Shown here piece by piece: positions 7,548 to 15,909 of a stretch of DNA of 64,000 nt. Below the pieces are notes generated by a model. The model saw only the letters and a list, made by a program, of their open reading frames with translations, ran no database searches and was not told the DNA's origin. This stretch comes from Acetitomaculum ruminis DSM 5522 (GTDB lineage: Bacteria; Bacillota; Clostridia; Lachnospirales; Lachnospiraceae). The stretch is taken from the NCBI RefSeq assembly GCF_900112085.1, contig NZ_FOJY01000003.1, positions 62,001-126,000 of the forward strand. The letters are read 5' to 3'. The position numbers were made by a program, and so were the translations under genes. Numbering within the stretch: the first letter of the stretch is position 1; each line of letters starts with the position of its first letter.

Positions 7548-10136
7548 TTAGTTTCTTCCACAACAGTTTTTATATTTTTTACCGCTTCCACATGGACAAG
7601 GATCATTTGGATAAACCTTAGCTTTTTCCCTTCTTTTCGGCTGTTTTTGAGCTGTTGTATCTTTATTGGTTCCGGTTGGTTTGATAACCTCTTCTCTTTT
7701 GAGAACTCTGGCATTATCCTCAGGTTTTTTCTCAATTCTTACATTAAAGAGAAGCTTAACAGTATCCTGCTCTATGCCGGCACTCATTTCATCAAACATA
7801 TCAAAACCGTTTAATCTGTATTCAACAAGAGGATCTCTTTGACCGAAAGCCTGTAATCCAATACCCTGACGAAGCTGTTCCATATCATCAATATGCTGCA
7901 TCCATTTTCTGTCAATTACCTTAAGAAGAATAACTCGCTCTAATTCTCTCATCATTTCTTCTTCCGGCATTTCTTCCTCTTTTTTAACATAAAGCTCATT
8001 GGCTTCTTTTATAAGAGCCTCTTTAATATCAGCTTTCTTGTTTTCTTTTATAAATTCCTGTGTAATGGTTTTTACAGGAATAACCGGCTGTAGAAGGGTG
8101 TTGATTTCTGTAATATCAAACTCTTCATCCGGGTCAATATCATCAGGAATACTCATATCCACAAAGTGCTCAACTATATCCCTAATCATCTTAAGAATAG
8201 AATCATGCATACTTTCTCCGTCTAATACACGGCGTCTTTCTTCGTAAATAATCTCTCTTTGCTCATTCATAACCTGGTCATAATCAAGAAGATTCTTTCT
8301 TACTCCAAAGTTATTTCCCTCTATTTTCATCTGAGCTTTTTCGATGGCATTGGTAAGCATCTTGTGCTCGATTTCTTCATTTTCAGGAACTCCAAGTCTG
8401 TTAAAGATTTCCATTAATCTCTCAGAACCAAAGAGTCTCATTAAATCATCTTCAAGAGAAATATAGAATTTGGATTCTCCCGGGTCTCCCTGACGACCGG
8501 AACGACCTCTAAGCTGATTATCGATACGCCTTGATTCATGTCTTTCTGTACCGATTATTTTTAATCCACCTGCTGCTTTTGCTTCTTCGTCAAGCTTAAT
8601 ATCGGTACCACGACCTGCCATGTTTGTGGCAATGGTAACTGCACCATGAACACCTGCTAAAGCAACAATATCTGCTTCCTGCTCATTAAATTTGGCATTT
8701 AAGACCTTGTGAGGAATTCCTTTTTTCTTAAGAAGAGCACTTACTTCTTCTGATGCTTCAATGGTAATGGTACCTACAAGTACCGGCTGTCCCTTGGCAT
8801 GAGCCTTTGAAACTGCCTCGCAAACCGCATGAAGTTTTTCTTTTTTGGTCTTGTATACGGAATCCTGCTGGTCAATTCTTGCAATAGGCTTGTTTGTAGG
8901 AATCTCTACAACATCCATTCCATAAATATCCCTGAATTCTTTTTCCTCTGTAAGAGCTGTACCTGTCATACCGGATTTCTTCTCATATTTATTAAAGAAG
9001 TTCTGGAAAGTAATGGTAGCAAGAGTCTTGCTTTCTCTTTTGATTTTTACATGCTCTTTTGCTTCAATGGCCTGATGAAGACCGTCTGAATAGCGTCTAC
9101 CTGGCATAATACGTCCGGTAAATTCATCTACAATAAGAATCTGATCATCCTGTACCACATAATCCTGATCCTTAAACATAAGATTATGAGCCCTTAAAGC
9201 AAGCTCTACATTATGCTGTATTTCAAGGTTTTCAGGGTCAGCATAGTTTTCAATATTAAAAAATTTTTCTGCTTTTGCAACACCTTGCTCTGTAAGGTTA
9301 ACGATTTTATCCTTTTCATTTACAATGAAATCACCGGTTTCAATTATTTCTTCTCCCATGATGGCATTCATCTTGGTAAATTCACCGCTGGCTTCACCTT
9401 TTTCAAGAGTTTTTACAAAAACATCACAGGCTTCGTAAAGGCTTGTAGACTTTCCGCTTTGTCCTGAAATAATAAGAGGTGTTCTGGCTTCGTCAATAAG
9501 TACGGAGTCAACCTCGTCAATGATGGCGTAGTGAAGTCCTCTTTGAACTAACTGCTCCTTATAAATAACCATGTTATCTCTAAGGTAATCAAATCCCAGT
9601 TCATTGTTTGTTACATAGGTAATGTCGCATTGATAAGCTTTTTGTCTATCATCATGCTCCATTTCATTTAAAACAACGCCCACTTTAAGACCTAAAAACT
9701 CGTGAAGTTTTCCCATCCATTCAGCATCACGCTTTGCAAGGTAATCATTAACCGTTACTATGTGTACTCCCTTTCCTTCAAGGGCATTTAGGTAAGCCGG
9801 CAATGTGGAAACAAGGGTTTTACCTTCACCGGTTTTCATCTCAGCAATACGTCCCTGATGAAGAATAATTCCACCTATAAGCTGTACTCTAAAGTGCTCC
9901 ATCCCTAGAACTCTTTTTCCGGCTTCTCTTACAACAGCAAATGCCTCAGGCAAAATATCATCTAAAGTTTCTCCTTTAGAAAGTCTATCTTTAAATTCTG
10001 AGGTTTTTTCTTTTAATTCCTCATCGGAAAGTTTTCCCATTTCATCTTTGAAACTTTCAATCTTTTCAACAGTCTTTTCGATTCTTTTAAGTTCTCTTTC
10101 GCTATGGGTTCCAAAAATCTTCTCAATTATTCCCAT
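7548..10136 (-). CDS. secA: Protein translocase subunit SecA
   Basis: 862 residues from the ATG at 10136. This start is preferred over an in-frame one 36 bp upstream because AGGAGAAAATTA immediately precedes it and the protein then begins MGIIEKIFG, typical of SecA. Walker A ([17 protein letters not shown], about residue 95), DEVDS Walker B, the preprotein cross-linking domain, ITFQNFF, GRGTDI and the second nucleotide-binding fold ([20 protein letters not shown]) are all in order. The C-terminus [20 protein letters not shown] is the zinc-binding SEC-C motif for SecB/ribosome contact. It powers preprotein export through SecYEG. A promoter lies 140 bp upstream. In Firmicutes hpf usually sits directly upstream; here 3.8 kb of accessory DNA intervenes. 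Confidence 0.98.
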   Translation of the reverse strand: MGIIEKIFGTHSERELKRIEKTVEKIESFKDEMGKLSDEELKEKTSEFKDRLSKGETLDDILPEAFAVVREAGKRVLGMEHFRVQLIGGIILHQGRIAEMKTGEGKTLVSTLPAYLNALEGKGVHIVTVNDYLAKRDAEWMGKLHEFLGLKVGVVLNEMEHDDRQKAYQCDITYVTNNELGFDYLRDNMVIYKEQLVQRGLHYAIIDEVDSVLIDEARTPLIISGQSGKSTSLYEACDVFVKTLEKGEASGEFTKMNAIMGEEIIETGDFIVNEKDKIVNLTEQGVAKAEKFFNIENYADPENLEIQHNVELALRAHNLMFKDQDYVVQDDQILIVDEFTGRIMPGRRYSDGLHQAIEAKEHVKIKRESKTLATITFQNFFNKYEKKSGMTGTALTEEKEFRDIYGMDVVEIPTNKPIARIDQQDSVYKTKKEKLHAVCEAVSKAHAKGQPVLVGTITIEASEEVSALLKKKGIPHKVLNAKFNEQEADIVALAGVHGAVTIATNMAGRGTDIKLDEEAKAAGGLKIIGTERHESRRIDNQLRGRSGRQGDPGESKFYISLEDDLMRLFGSERLMEIFNRLGVPENEEIEHKMLTNAIEKAQMKIEGNNFGVRKNLLDYDQVMNEQREIIYEERRRVLDGESMHDSILKMIRDIVEHFVDMSIPDDIDPDEEFDITEINTLLQPVIPVKTITQEFIKENKKADIKEALIKEANELYVKKEEEMPEEEMMRELERVILLKVIDRKWMQHIDDMEQLRQGIGLQAFGQRDPLVEYRLNGFDMFDEMSAGIEQDTVKLLFNVRIEKKPEDNARVLKREEVIKPTGTNKDTTAQKQPKRREKAKVYPNDPCPCGSGKKYKNCCGRN

Positions 10137-10163
10137 TAATTTTCTCCTATTAAATAAATTAGA

Positions 10164-10209
10164 GTAAAGCAAATTTTCATAAATCCGCTACTCTGTTTTC
10201 TAATGAACA
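10164..10209. repeat. Possible decayed piece of the dispersed repeat (secA leader)
   Basis: GTAAAGC followed after 9-10 nt by TAAATCCGC and then ATGAAC matches, with gaps, the left end of the repeat copy at 35001-35070. The similarity is short and partly degenerate, so it may be chance. It lies in the secA 5' leader, where AGAGTAGC and GCTTTACTCT can also form a hairpin. Confidence 0.3.
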
Positions 10210-10278
10210 CACGAACAATTTATCTTCCTGTGTTTATTTTATATTCTAATATGTATAAATAAAGACATAGTTCGTCTT

Positions 10279-10307
10279 ATTTTATCACTTATATAAAAGC
10301 TATACAA
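10279..10307 (-). promoter_or_regulatory. Sigma-A-type promoter of secA
   Basis: On the minus strand TTGTAT, a 17-bp spacer and TAAAAT are found about 140 bp upstream of the secA start. The resulting leader contains a further AACACA/TGTGTT hairpin. Confidence 0.55.
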
Positions 10308-10581
10308 GTATTATTACCTGGTAAAACCCTAAATTTATCAATAGTAAGGGAATAGGAAATGTAAAAATCTGCTTATTGCCTTTCTTTTTACTTTTACTAT
10401 TTTTGAAGATTTTTTTAATGTAAAAAACTATTTGTATAAAATATCTCATCGATAGTATTATTTATATAATTTGCGGGAATTATTTCTATAATTATTTTAT
10501 CAAATCTGTATATTGATTCAATTTTGCTATTATGTTACTGTGGTCTAGTCAAGCTAAAATATTCTTAAGGTGAGTTTATTT

Positions 10582-10712
10582 ATGAAGAAAAATTTTTATC
10601 AATTATTGTTGTAGTTTTTGCTTTAAGTTTTTTATCCCCTACTTCTTCCCTTGCCAAAAAAACTATAACTGCCTCTGGAGTTAGTGTAGTCTGTGTAAAA
10701 AAACTTTATTAG
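10582..10712 (+). pseudogene. Remnant of a small secreted-protein gene
   Basis: ATGAAGAAAAATTTTTAT opens a frame (MKKNFY) that stops quickly. One base over, the sequence reads IIVVVFALSFLSPTSSLAKKT followed by about 15 residues and a stop. Together these are a textbook signal peptide (basic start, hydrophobic core, SLA-KK cleavage site) interrupted by a frameshift, with almost no mature part left. An AAGGTGAG-like RBS precedes the ATG. It looks like a broken and truncated exported-protein gene ahead of the VanZ-like gene. It resembles in size and style the signal peptide of the candidate bacteriocin at 2460-2843 but is not identical. Confidence 0.6.
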
Positions 10713-10742
10713 AATGTAATAACTACGAAGGAAAGGTTTATT

Positions 10743-12029
10743 ATGATTTTTAGTTATATATCCCAGGGATTTTCATATATGTTTCGTGCTTTTCCGGTAG
10801 GTTTAATTGTTGCTATCCTGCTATCTCTTATTAATTATAAAACAGTATTTAAAAAAGAATGCTTATTGCTAATTGTATTTTGTACTTATGTGAATGGTAT
10901 TTTGGATATTGTAGGCTTTTATGGACAAAAAACCTACAGTTACAGTCAATTTCTTTCATCCCTTGAAAATCTGACTATTCCTTTTAAGTCAGCCCATCCC
11001 GGCATGCTTTTGTTAAATCTTTTGTTGTTTTTACCTTTGGGATGCCTTTTATGTATTGTTTTCAGAAAAAAGAATGATGTTATTTTTGCCTTTCCTTTTT
11101 GGAAGGGCAGATTTATTATAAGAAAAAACTTGATGTTTTCCCTTATTATTTCTTTTTTATTTTCTTTTACAATAGAGATATCTCAAGGCTTTAATGGCAG
11201 ATTGATGGAAATAGATGATTTGATAATGAATACTTTGGGAGCACTCCTAGGTATTTTAACTTATCTGATTCTTGACAAATTTAAATTTTTTTCTTTTTCT
11301 AAAAGAGAGATATACATTTTATTTTTTTCGTTTTTTTTATTATTATCTTCTTGTGTTATAGGGTTTTTAGTTTCCTATGAAAATTATTTTTCAAAAGATA
11401 ATAACTATTTATATATTTCAGATTACTATGACCTAGACACTTCCTCTATCTACAAACTGTATAATCAAAAGGATTCTGTTTTAGAGTATAATGATAATAA
11501 ATACGATTTAACAGAATATATTGTAATGCCCTTATTTGAAGATGTTATAAATAATACTTTCTTTTCAGATTTAGAGAAAAAAATAATACTAACAGACCGT
11601 ATTGAAAGTGATATTTCCTTTAGCAGTACTTTAGAATATAAGAATATTATAAATACAATAGAAGATGTGGCAAGAAAATACGACTTAGAAATATTCCCCT
11701 TAAATTATTATATTAATAATGAGCTATTTATTTTTAATGTTCCGGTATATTTTTGCTATGCCCTGGCTTTCTTTTCATTAATTATATTATCCTTACTTAT
11801 GTACAAAAATGCTATCTGGAAGGATAATTTTAAGGATAAGTATTCAAAATATTTTAAACTTATTTTCTATGAAGTCTTACTGGGGGTGACCTTTGGGGAA
11901 TTTGCAAACTGTATTTATTCTTCGGATTACATTGCTGTATTTATTGCAATTTCTGTTTTTATTATAATTGGGGAAAATGTACTCATTAATACTTTTGTGG
12001 AAAAGAAGAAATTATATGTCAGCGATTAA
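10743..12029 (+). CDS. VanZ-like multi-pass membrane protein
   Basis: 428 residues. The N-terminal half has about six membrane segments with the VanZ signature: an early NLLLFLPLGCLL helix (about 100-111), then an E-x-x-Q segment and RLMEIDDLIMNTLGALLG (about 156-173), matching the Glu/Gln and R-x-x-D-x-DDxxxNtxG pattern of that family. A soluble loop of about 110 residues and three C-terminal membrane segments follow. VanZ relatives are linked to teicoplanin resistance and to altered lipid or glycan partitioning; the function of this long form is not known. Its last 60 codons and 3' flank are duplicated at 13719-14002. It is on the plus strand, in an island between secA and hpf. Confidence 0.75.
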   Translation: MIFSYISQGFSYMFRAFPVGLIVAILLSLINYKTVFKKECLLLIVFCTYVNGILDIVGFYGQKTYSYSQFLSSLENLTIPFKSAHPGMLLLNLLLFLPLGCLLCIVFRKKNDVIFAFPFWKGRFIIRKNLMFSLIISFLFSFTIEISQGFNGRLMEIDDLIMNTLGALLGILTYLILDKFKFFSFSKREIYILFFSFFLLLSSCVIGFLVSYENYFSKDNNYLYISDYYDLDTSSIYKLYNQKDSVLEYNDNKYDLTEYIVMPLFEDVINNTFFSDLEKKIILTDRIESDISFSSTLEYKNIINTIEDVARKYDLEIFPLNYYINNELFIFNVPVYFCYALAFFSLIILSLLMYKNAIWKDNFKDKYSKYFKLIFYEVLLGVTFGEFANCIYSSDYIAVFIAISVFIIIGENVLINTFVEKKKLYVSD

Positions 12030-12134
12030 AGATAATTTGATATTCCTGATAATTTATAAAAGCCCGGACTCCAAAATTTCTAGAGCCCTGGCTGATTTTC
12101 CTATTTAGTTTTATTATTCAGGTTCTATTATTCC
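11851..12134 (+). repeat. 284-bp direct repeat, left copy
   Basis: Matches 13719-14002 with no gaps and about 7 mismatches (roughly 97.5% identity), constant offset 1868 bp. It covers the last 60 codons of the VanZ-like gene, its terminator-like hairpin (CCCGGACTCC...AGCCCTGGC) and the last 22 bp of hpf, which exist here only as a remnant. The two copies bracket the Abi gene. Confidence 0.95.
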
Positions 12135-12423
12135 AACTATATTTGTGTCTGTTAATTCTATATGATGTATATTTAGCATGTGTGGTCTAGGGATTTTAGG
12201 TTGTTTTGAGTTTTTTTAGGATTTTTTGTAGAAATTTTGGCGACGAAGCTATTGTATTTTTTTATAACTATTCAAAATTCTGTAGATACCCCTTCGCCGC
12301 ATCATAATTACCAAAACAAAAAGAGAGCCGGACGCATCCAACCCTCTTAAGCGTAGTCCTCAGACGTCCGCCGCAATTCTACTCAATATTATCTCACATT
12401 TTCCTAAAAAGTACAACAACAAA
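12135..12423. other. Gap downstream of the Abi gene, with two structured elements
   Basis: A plus-strand stem GGCGACGAAG (about 12239) pairs with CTTCGCCGC (about 12291) across a 40-nt AT-rich loop. A minus-strand terminator for the Abi gene (AGAG...CTCTCTTTTTGTTTT, 12322-12348 plus tail) follows. A near-palindrome GTCCTCAGAC lies at about 12355. No coding frame is evident. The base composition around the stems is richer in G+C than the surrounding DNA. Confidence 0.5.
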
Positions 12424-13404
12424 TTATTGTTTTATGTATTCCTTCATTTTTTCAATCTTATTTCTAGCATCTGTATGAACAATCGTATTATAAATTGATA
12501 TAGGCACTTGCTTCCGCAATGTCTCATTTATATTTTCAAAAGCTCTAAGGATATTATTCATCCTGGTCTTTGGACATTCTAATAAATTCATAATAAAGCA
12601 TATCAATACCACGTAATCTATTATCGAATCAAATTTAATATTATTGATACCCGTCTCTGAACTTATATATTTAGAAATATTATTGTGTATATTGCCAGTT
12701 TTAAATCTTGTATCAAAAATTGTATTATTATGAGCGACAGAATTTCTGAGGTCTTTAAGTGCATACACTATTCTTTGAGTCATCATACCATCAGTATCAA
12801 AAGATTTTTTTATTCCAATACTACTGGCTATTTTATGCTTAATATTTTCATCAGTACAACTTATAAAACTTCCAAAATCACCTAAACTCATCAATTCAAA
12901 TATCGCCCAGATAGGTATAGGCTGATCTTTATCATAATAATGTTTTACAACATTTCTCTTTTCATAATCCCTAGAAATAAGCTTATATATATTATTTCTA
13001 ACATTCATACGTTTCTTTATTTCCTTTTTGTATCCATCAGTTCCAATATGAAATTTCTTATAGCTAGTCAAAACCTGTGCATAAACATCTGCAAATCTTT
13101 TACTATTTACTGTTTCTAATACTTCTTCAAGAACATAGTTTTTAAGTGCAGTTTCCAGAAACATAATTTCAGGATAAAACATTGTTTTTAATGCCATATC
13201 GTAATCATATACAGCCTGTATTTCAGTGAATGATGAAAAATTATATAAATTAGAAGGACTAAAATGATATCTATATCCTTTATATCCGTGATAATACCCC
13301 ATATATCTTAACTTTTTCTTCTCAGTACTTCCATTAATATCAATTTTCTTCTCATCACGCATATACTTCATCAATGAATTAATACTCTTTGGTTTTTTCA
13401 GCAA
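12424..13404 (-). CDS. Abi family (AbiD/AbiF, Abi_2) HEPN protein, candidate abortive-infection RNase
   Basis: 326 residues, typical for the Abi_2 family. Diagnostic features are the start KPKSINSLMKYMRDEK, the AVYDYDMALKTMFYPEIMFLETALKNYV helix (about 65-91), the IPIWAIFELMSLGDFGSF motif (about 163-180) and DLRNSVAHNN (218-227). The last contains the HEPN Rx4H motif (R220, H225), expected to be an RNase active site. Such proteins block phage propagation, probably by RNA cleavage, and some members are reported to be held in check by a partner RNA. The gene stands alone on the minus strand between two 284-bp direct repeats, interrupting the secA-hpf neighbourhood, which points to recent acquisition. 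A structured plus-strand segment sits about 190 bp upstream. Phage target and trigger are unknown. Confidence 0.85.
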   Translation of the reverse strand: MLKKPKSINSLMKYMRDEKKIDINGSTEKKKLRYMGYYHGYKGYRYHFSPSNLYNFSSFTEIQAVYDYDMALKTMFYPEIMFLETALKNYVLEEVLETVNSKRFADVYAQVLTSYKKFHIGTDGYKKEIKKRMNVRNNIYKLISRDYEKRNVVKHYYDKDQPIPIWAIFELMSLGDFGSFISCTDENIKHKIASSIGIKKSFDTDGMMTQRIVYALKDLRNSVAHNNTIFDTRFKTGNIHNNISKYISSETGINNIKFDSIIDYVVLICFIMNLLECPKTRMNNILRAFENINETLRKQVPISIYNTIVHTDARNKIEKMKEYIKQ

Positions 13405-13589
13405 CTGTAGTTCCTCCTAATAAATTATTTTATCAACATAGCCATTATCACTTCAAACATTTACCTTGTCTTACCTGAAAACATCATGACAATATCTATA
13501 CTATATGCTACTACTTAATCATTTATTTTTCTAGTATCAACAAGAAACCAAAAGTACATGCCGTTAATCATTCTTATATGTTTTTTGTT

Positions 13590-13641
13590 GTCCGACGACA
13601 TCGGAATCGATCTGTCCTATAGGCTCGGACTCTCCTTTTTT
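13590..13641 (+). ncRNA. Candidate structured RNA beside the Abi gene
   Basis: GTCCGA (13590-13595) pairs with TCGGAC (13625-13630). The enclosed stretch forms GACATCG-GAAT-CGA..TGTC and the self-complementary CCTATAGG, and TCTCC plus six T residues follow, so a plus-strand transcript would end here with an intrinsic terminator. The remaining gap (13405-13589) is AT-rich and shows no coding frame. This could be the 3' end of a small RNA divergent from the Abi gene, a candidate partner or antitoxin RNA. It could equally be a stray terminator from the truncated island. No promoter was identified with confidence. Confidence 0.4.
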
Positions 13642-13648
13642 ATGATTT

Positions 13649-13870
13649 TTGACTGTTATTCTTTTTTATTTTTTTATATTTTTATCTTCATCGGTTATTG
13701 GTTTTTTAGTTTCCTACTATTTTAAGCTTATTTTCTATGAAGTCTTACTGGGGATGACCTTTGGGGAATTTGCAAACTGTATTTATTCTTCGGATTACAT
13801 TGCTGTATTTATTGCAATTTCCGTTTTTATTATAATTGGGGAAAATGTACTCATTAATACTTTTGTGTAA
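13649..13870 (+). pseudogene. Truncated second copy of the VanZ-like gene
   Basis: Residues VIGFLVSY are joined directly to YFKLIFYEVLL, while the intact gene at 10743-12029 has about 150 further codons between these points. The second copy therefore carries an internal deletion of about 465 bp and lacks the VanZ domain. It also gains a stop (GTG TAA instead of GTG GAA) nine codons before the normal end. It still reads as an open frame of 73 residues, but it has no convincing RBS and is best read as debris of the duplication that flanks the Abi gene. Confidence 0.8.
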
Positions 13871-14002
13871 AAGAAGAAATTATATGTCAGCGATTAAAGA
13901 TAATTTGATATTCCTGATAATTTATAAAAGCCCAGACTCCAAAATTTCTAGAGCCCGGGCTGATTTTCCTATTTAATTTTATTATTCAGGTTCTATTATT
14001 CC
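13719..14002 (+). repeat. 284-bp direct repeat, right copy
   Basis: Right partner of 11851-12134. Here the hpf portion is intact: its last 21 bp are the real 3' end of hpf. This is therefore probably the original junction and the left copy the derived one. The block between the repeat starts, which is what recombination would remove, is 1868 bp and contains the Abi gene. Confidence 0.95.
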
Positions 14003-14521
14003 GTAAGTGTTTCCCTTTCTCTTATAAACTACATTTACCTGATCTGTTTCAGCATTTAAAAATACAAAGAAGTTATGCCCTAAAAGTTCCATTTGTACGC
14101 ATGCATCTTCCGGGTACATAGGCTTTATGCTAAACCTTTTTTCCCTGACAATTCGTACCTCATTCTCGTCATAATCATCAAAATCATCTTCGATGAATTC
14201 TTTCTTAAAGCTGGCTGCTGCCTGTTTTTTGGTTACTATTTTTTTTCTATATTTCTTTAGCTGTCTTTCAATAACCTCCTCTACAAGATCTATTGAAACA
14301 TACATATCATTGCTTACCTGCTCGGATCTTATTATGTTTCCTTTTACCGGTATGGTAACTTCAATCTTCTGCCTTTCTTTTTCGACACTTAAAGTTACAA
14401 TTACTTCTGTTTCTGGAGTAAAATACTTTTCGAGTTTATTCATCTTTCCCTCGATAGCATCTCTCAATCCCTCTGTTACGTCAATGTTCTTTCCGCTTAT
14501 AATATAACGCATAGTATTCAA
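13982..14521 (-). CDS. hpf: Ribosome hibernation promoting factor, long form
   Basis: 179 residues. The N-terminal S30AE domain (about 4-100: RYIISGKNIDVTEGLRDAIEGKMNKLEKYF) binds the 30S subunit. A linker follows, then the C-terminal dimerisation domain (about 122-179: IVREKRFSIKPMYPEDACVQMELLGHNFFVFLNAETDQVNVVYKRK). Having both makes it the long form, which forms 100S disomes alone and protects ribosomes in stationary phase. In Firmicutes hpf is normally followed by secA; here accessory DNA has entered at its 3' end, and its last codons are duplicated in the left direct repeat. Confidence 0.95.
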   Translation of the reverse strand: MNTMRYIISGKNIDVTEGLRDAIEGKMNKLEKYFTPETEVIVTLSVEKERQKIEVTIPVKGNIIRSEQVSNDMYVSIDLVEEVIERQLKKYRKKIVTKKQAAASFKKEFIEDDFDDYDENEVRIVREKRFSIKPMYPEDACVQMELLGHNFFVFLNAETDQVNVVYKRKGNTYGIIEPE

Positions 14522-14707
14522 CCCCTTTGCATTTTATTTTGTCTTTGCAGACATCTTACAATAATTATATCATATCTTCCCATAATTTCAACCTAGATGC
14601 CAAAATTCCTCATACAATTTTTTATTTATTTGCAGAATTTTCTGACATATTATTTTGCATTTTTTAGGACAATATGCTATTCTTTCCTCTAAAAGGAGTG
14701 TGATATT

Positions 14708-15442
14708 TTGAGTCAAAAAAATGTATTTATTTCCGGCGCTTCAAGGGGAATAGGTGCTGCCACAGCCGAAGTTTTTGCCAAAAATGGTTATAATCTTTCT
14801 TTAAATTGCAAAAATTCCATTGATAAATTAGAAAATCTCAAAGACAAACTTATTAAAGAATACAATGTTGATGTTTTGATTTTTAAAGCTGATTCTGGAA
14901 ATTTTGACGAAATGGAAATGGTATTTGAAGAAAGTTTTAAGCATTTTAAAAAAATAGATGTTTTAATTAATAATGCCGGTATCTCTCATATCGGCCTTCT
15001 TCAGGATATGAGCCCTAAAGAATGGAATAATGTGATTTCTTCAAATCTGAATTCGGTTTTTAACTGTACAAAATTAGTGCTTCCATCAATGATACGACGA
15101 CAATCGGGAAGCATTGTCAATGTTTCTTCAGTTTGGGGCATATACGGTGCTTCCTGCGAAGTAGCATATTCTGCCTCTAAAGGTGGTATGAACGCTTTTA
15201 CAAAGGCTCTGGCAAAAGAGGTTGCACCTTCTAATATCAAAGTAAATGCAGCCGCTTTAGGTGTTATTGATACAGAAATGAATTCCTGTTTTTCAGCAGA
15301 AGAAAGGGAAGCAATTAAAGATGAAATAGCCTTAGGTCGCTTTGCTACTGCTTTAGAAGCCGGGGAATTTCTTTTTGATCTGGCAATCCGCAACCCATAT
15401 CTGACAGGTCAGATCATTACTTTTGACGGCGGATATTGCTGA
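14708..15442 (+). CDS. Short-chain dehydrogenase/reductase (FabG/YmfI-like)
   Basis: 244 residues. It has the SDR cofactor motif SGASRGIGAATAEVF (about 9-23), NNAG (about 89-92), the catalytic Ser in NVSSVWG and YSASKGG with the catalytic Tyr and Lys. This is the classical SDR fold for NADPH-dependent reduction of a keto group. The length and the SVWG/GASCEVAYSASKGG stretch resemble YmfI, the EF-P 5-aminopentanone reductase, but a FabG role in fatty-acid synthesis cannot be excluded. The start is a TTG with a strong SD (AAAGGAGTG, 8 nt). Its last 34 bp overlap, tail to tail, the HD hydrolase gene on the other strand. Confidence 0.85.
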   Translation: MSQKNVFISGASRGIGAATAEVFAKNGYNLSLNCKNSIDKLENLKDKLIKEYNVDVLIFKADSGNFDEMEMVFEESFKHFKKIDVLINNAGISHIGLLQDMSPKEWNNVISSNLNSVFNCTKLVLPSMIRRQSGSIVNVSSVWGIYGASCEVAYSASKGGMNAFTKALAKEVAPSNIKVNAAALGVIDTEMNSCFSAEEREAIKDEIALGRFATALEAGEFLFDLAIRNPYLTGQIITFDGGYC

Positions 15443-15888
15443 TGCATATTCCTAAAAGCTTTCAGGTATTCATATTCTTTTCTATACTTTGCAATGCGTA
15501 ATTTAAAGTCGGGTTTTCTGTCTTCTTCCAAAATCCGGCTTTCATCCATATTATGCCTTAAGTCTGCCATTTTGACTTTTACGGCTATAGGATTTATGGT
15601 CAGATTCATAATGTAATCATGATAGGTAACCCCTTCTGTGTGAGTAAGAAGATCAACCACTTCTATAACCTCTTCGGGTATTCCTTCTCTTCTTAAGTCA
15701 TCGAGTGTCCATGATGAATCTTCCACAACATCATGCAAAAGTGCTGCTGCAGTGCTGTATTCATCATCCATTTCTTCCGCTACATGAAGCGGGTGGAATA
15801 CATATGGAACATGCCCCTTATCATAGGCTCCGGCATGTGCTGCATATGCAATGTTTAAAGCTATCATTGTAAGCTTTGTGTAAATCAT
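15409..15888 (-). CDS. Small HD-domain hydrolase, RelA/SpoT-Mesh1-like
   Basis: 159 residues. The metal-binding set is present: YVFHPLHVA (first His), AAALLHDVVEDS (HD) and VKMADLRHNMD (final Asp). This is the pattern of the stand-alone (p)ppGpp hydrolase domain (Mesh1/small alarmone hydrolase). No synthetase or TGS/ACT region is present. It could hydrolyse guanosine alarmones or another nucleotide. The RBS AAAAGGAG precedes the ATG. It converges on and overlaps the SDR gene by 34 bp and lies 21 bp after the nrdG stop in the same direction, so it is probably co-transcribed with nrdG. Confidence 0.75.
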   Translation of the reverse strand: MIYTKLTMIALNIAYAAHAGAYDKGHVPYVFHPLHVAEEMDDEYSTAAALLHDVVEDSSWTLDDLRREGIPEEVIEVVDLLTHTEGVTYHDYIMNLTINPIAVKVKMADLRHNMDESRILEEDRKPDFKLRIAKYRKEYEYLKAFRNMHQQYPPSKVMI

Positions 15889-15909
15889 TATTTTCTCCTT
15901 TTATCACTC

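Noticed and set aside
12424-13404. A Cas13 effector
   Set aside because: Only one Rx4H motif and 326 residues; Cas13 is far larger with two HEPN domains, and no CRISPR array is present.
13649-13870. A functional 73-residue membrane protein
   Set aside because: It equals two joined pieces of the VanZ-like gene with an internal deletion, has an early stop and lacks an RBS.
10137-13981. A prophage or classical insertion sequence
   Set aside because: No integrase, transposase, phage structural gene or short terminal target duplication is present; the flanking repeats are 284 bp of host gene ends.
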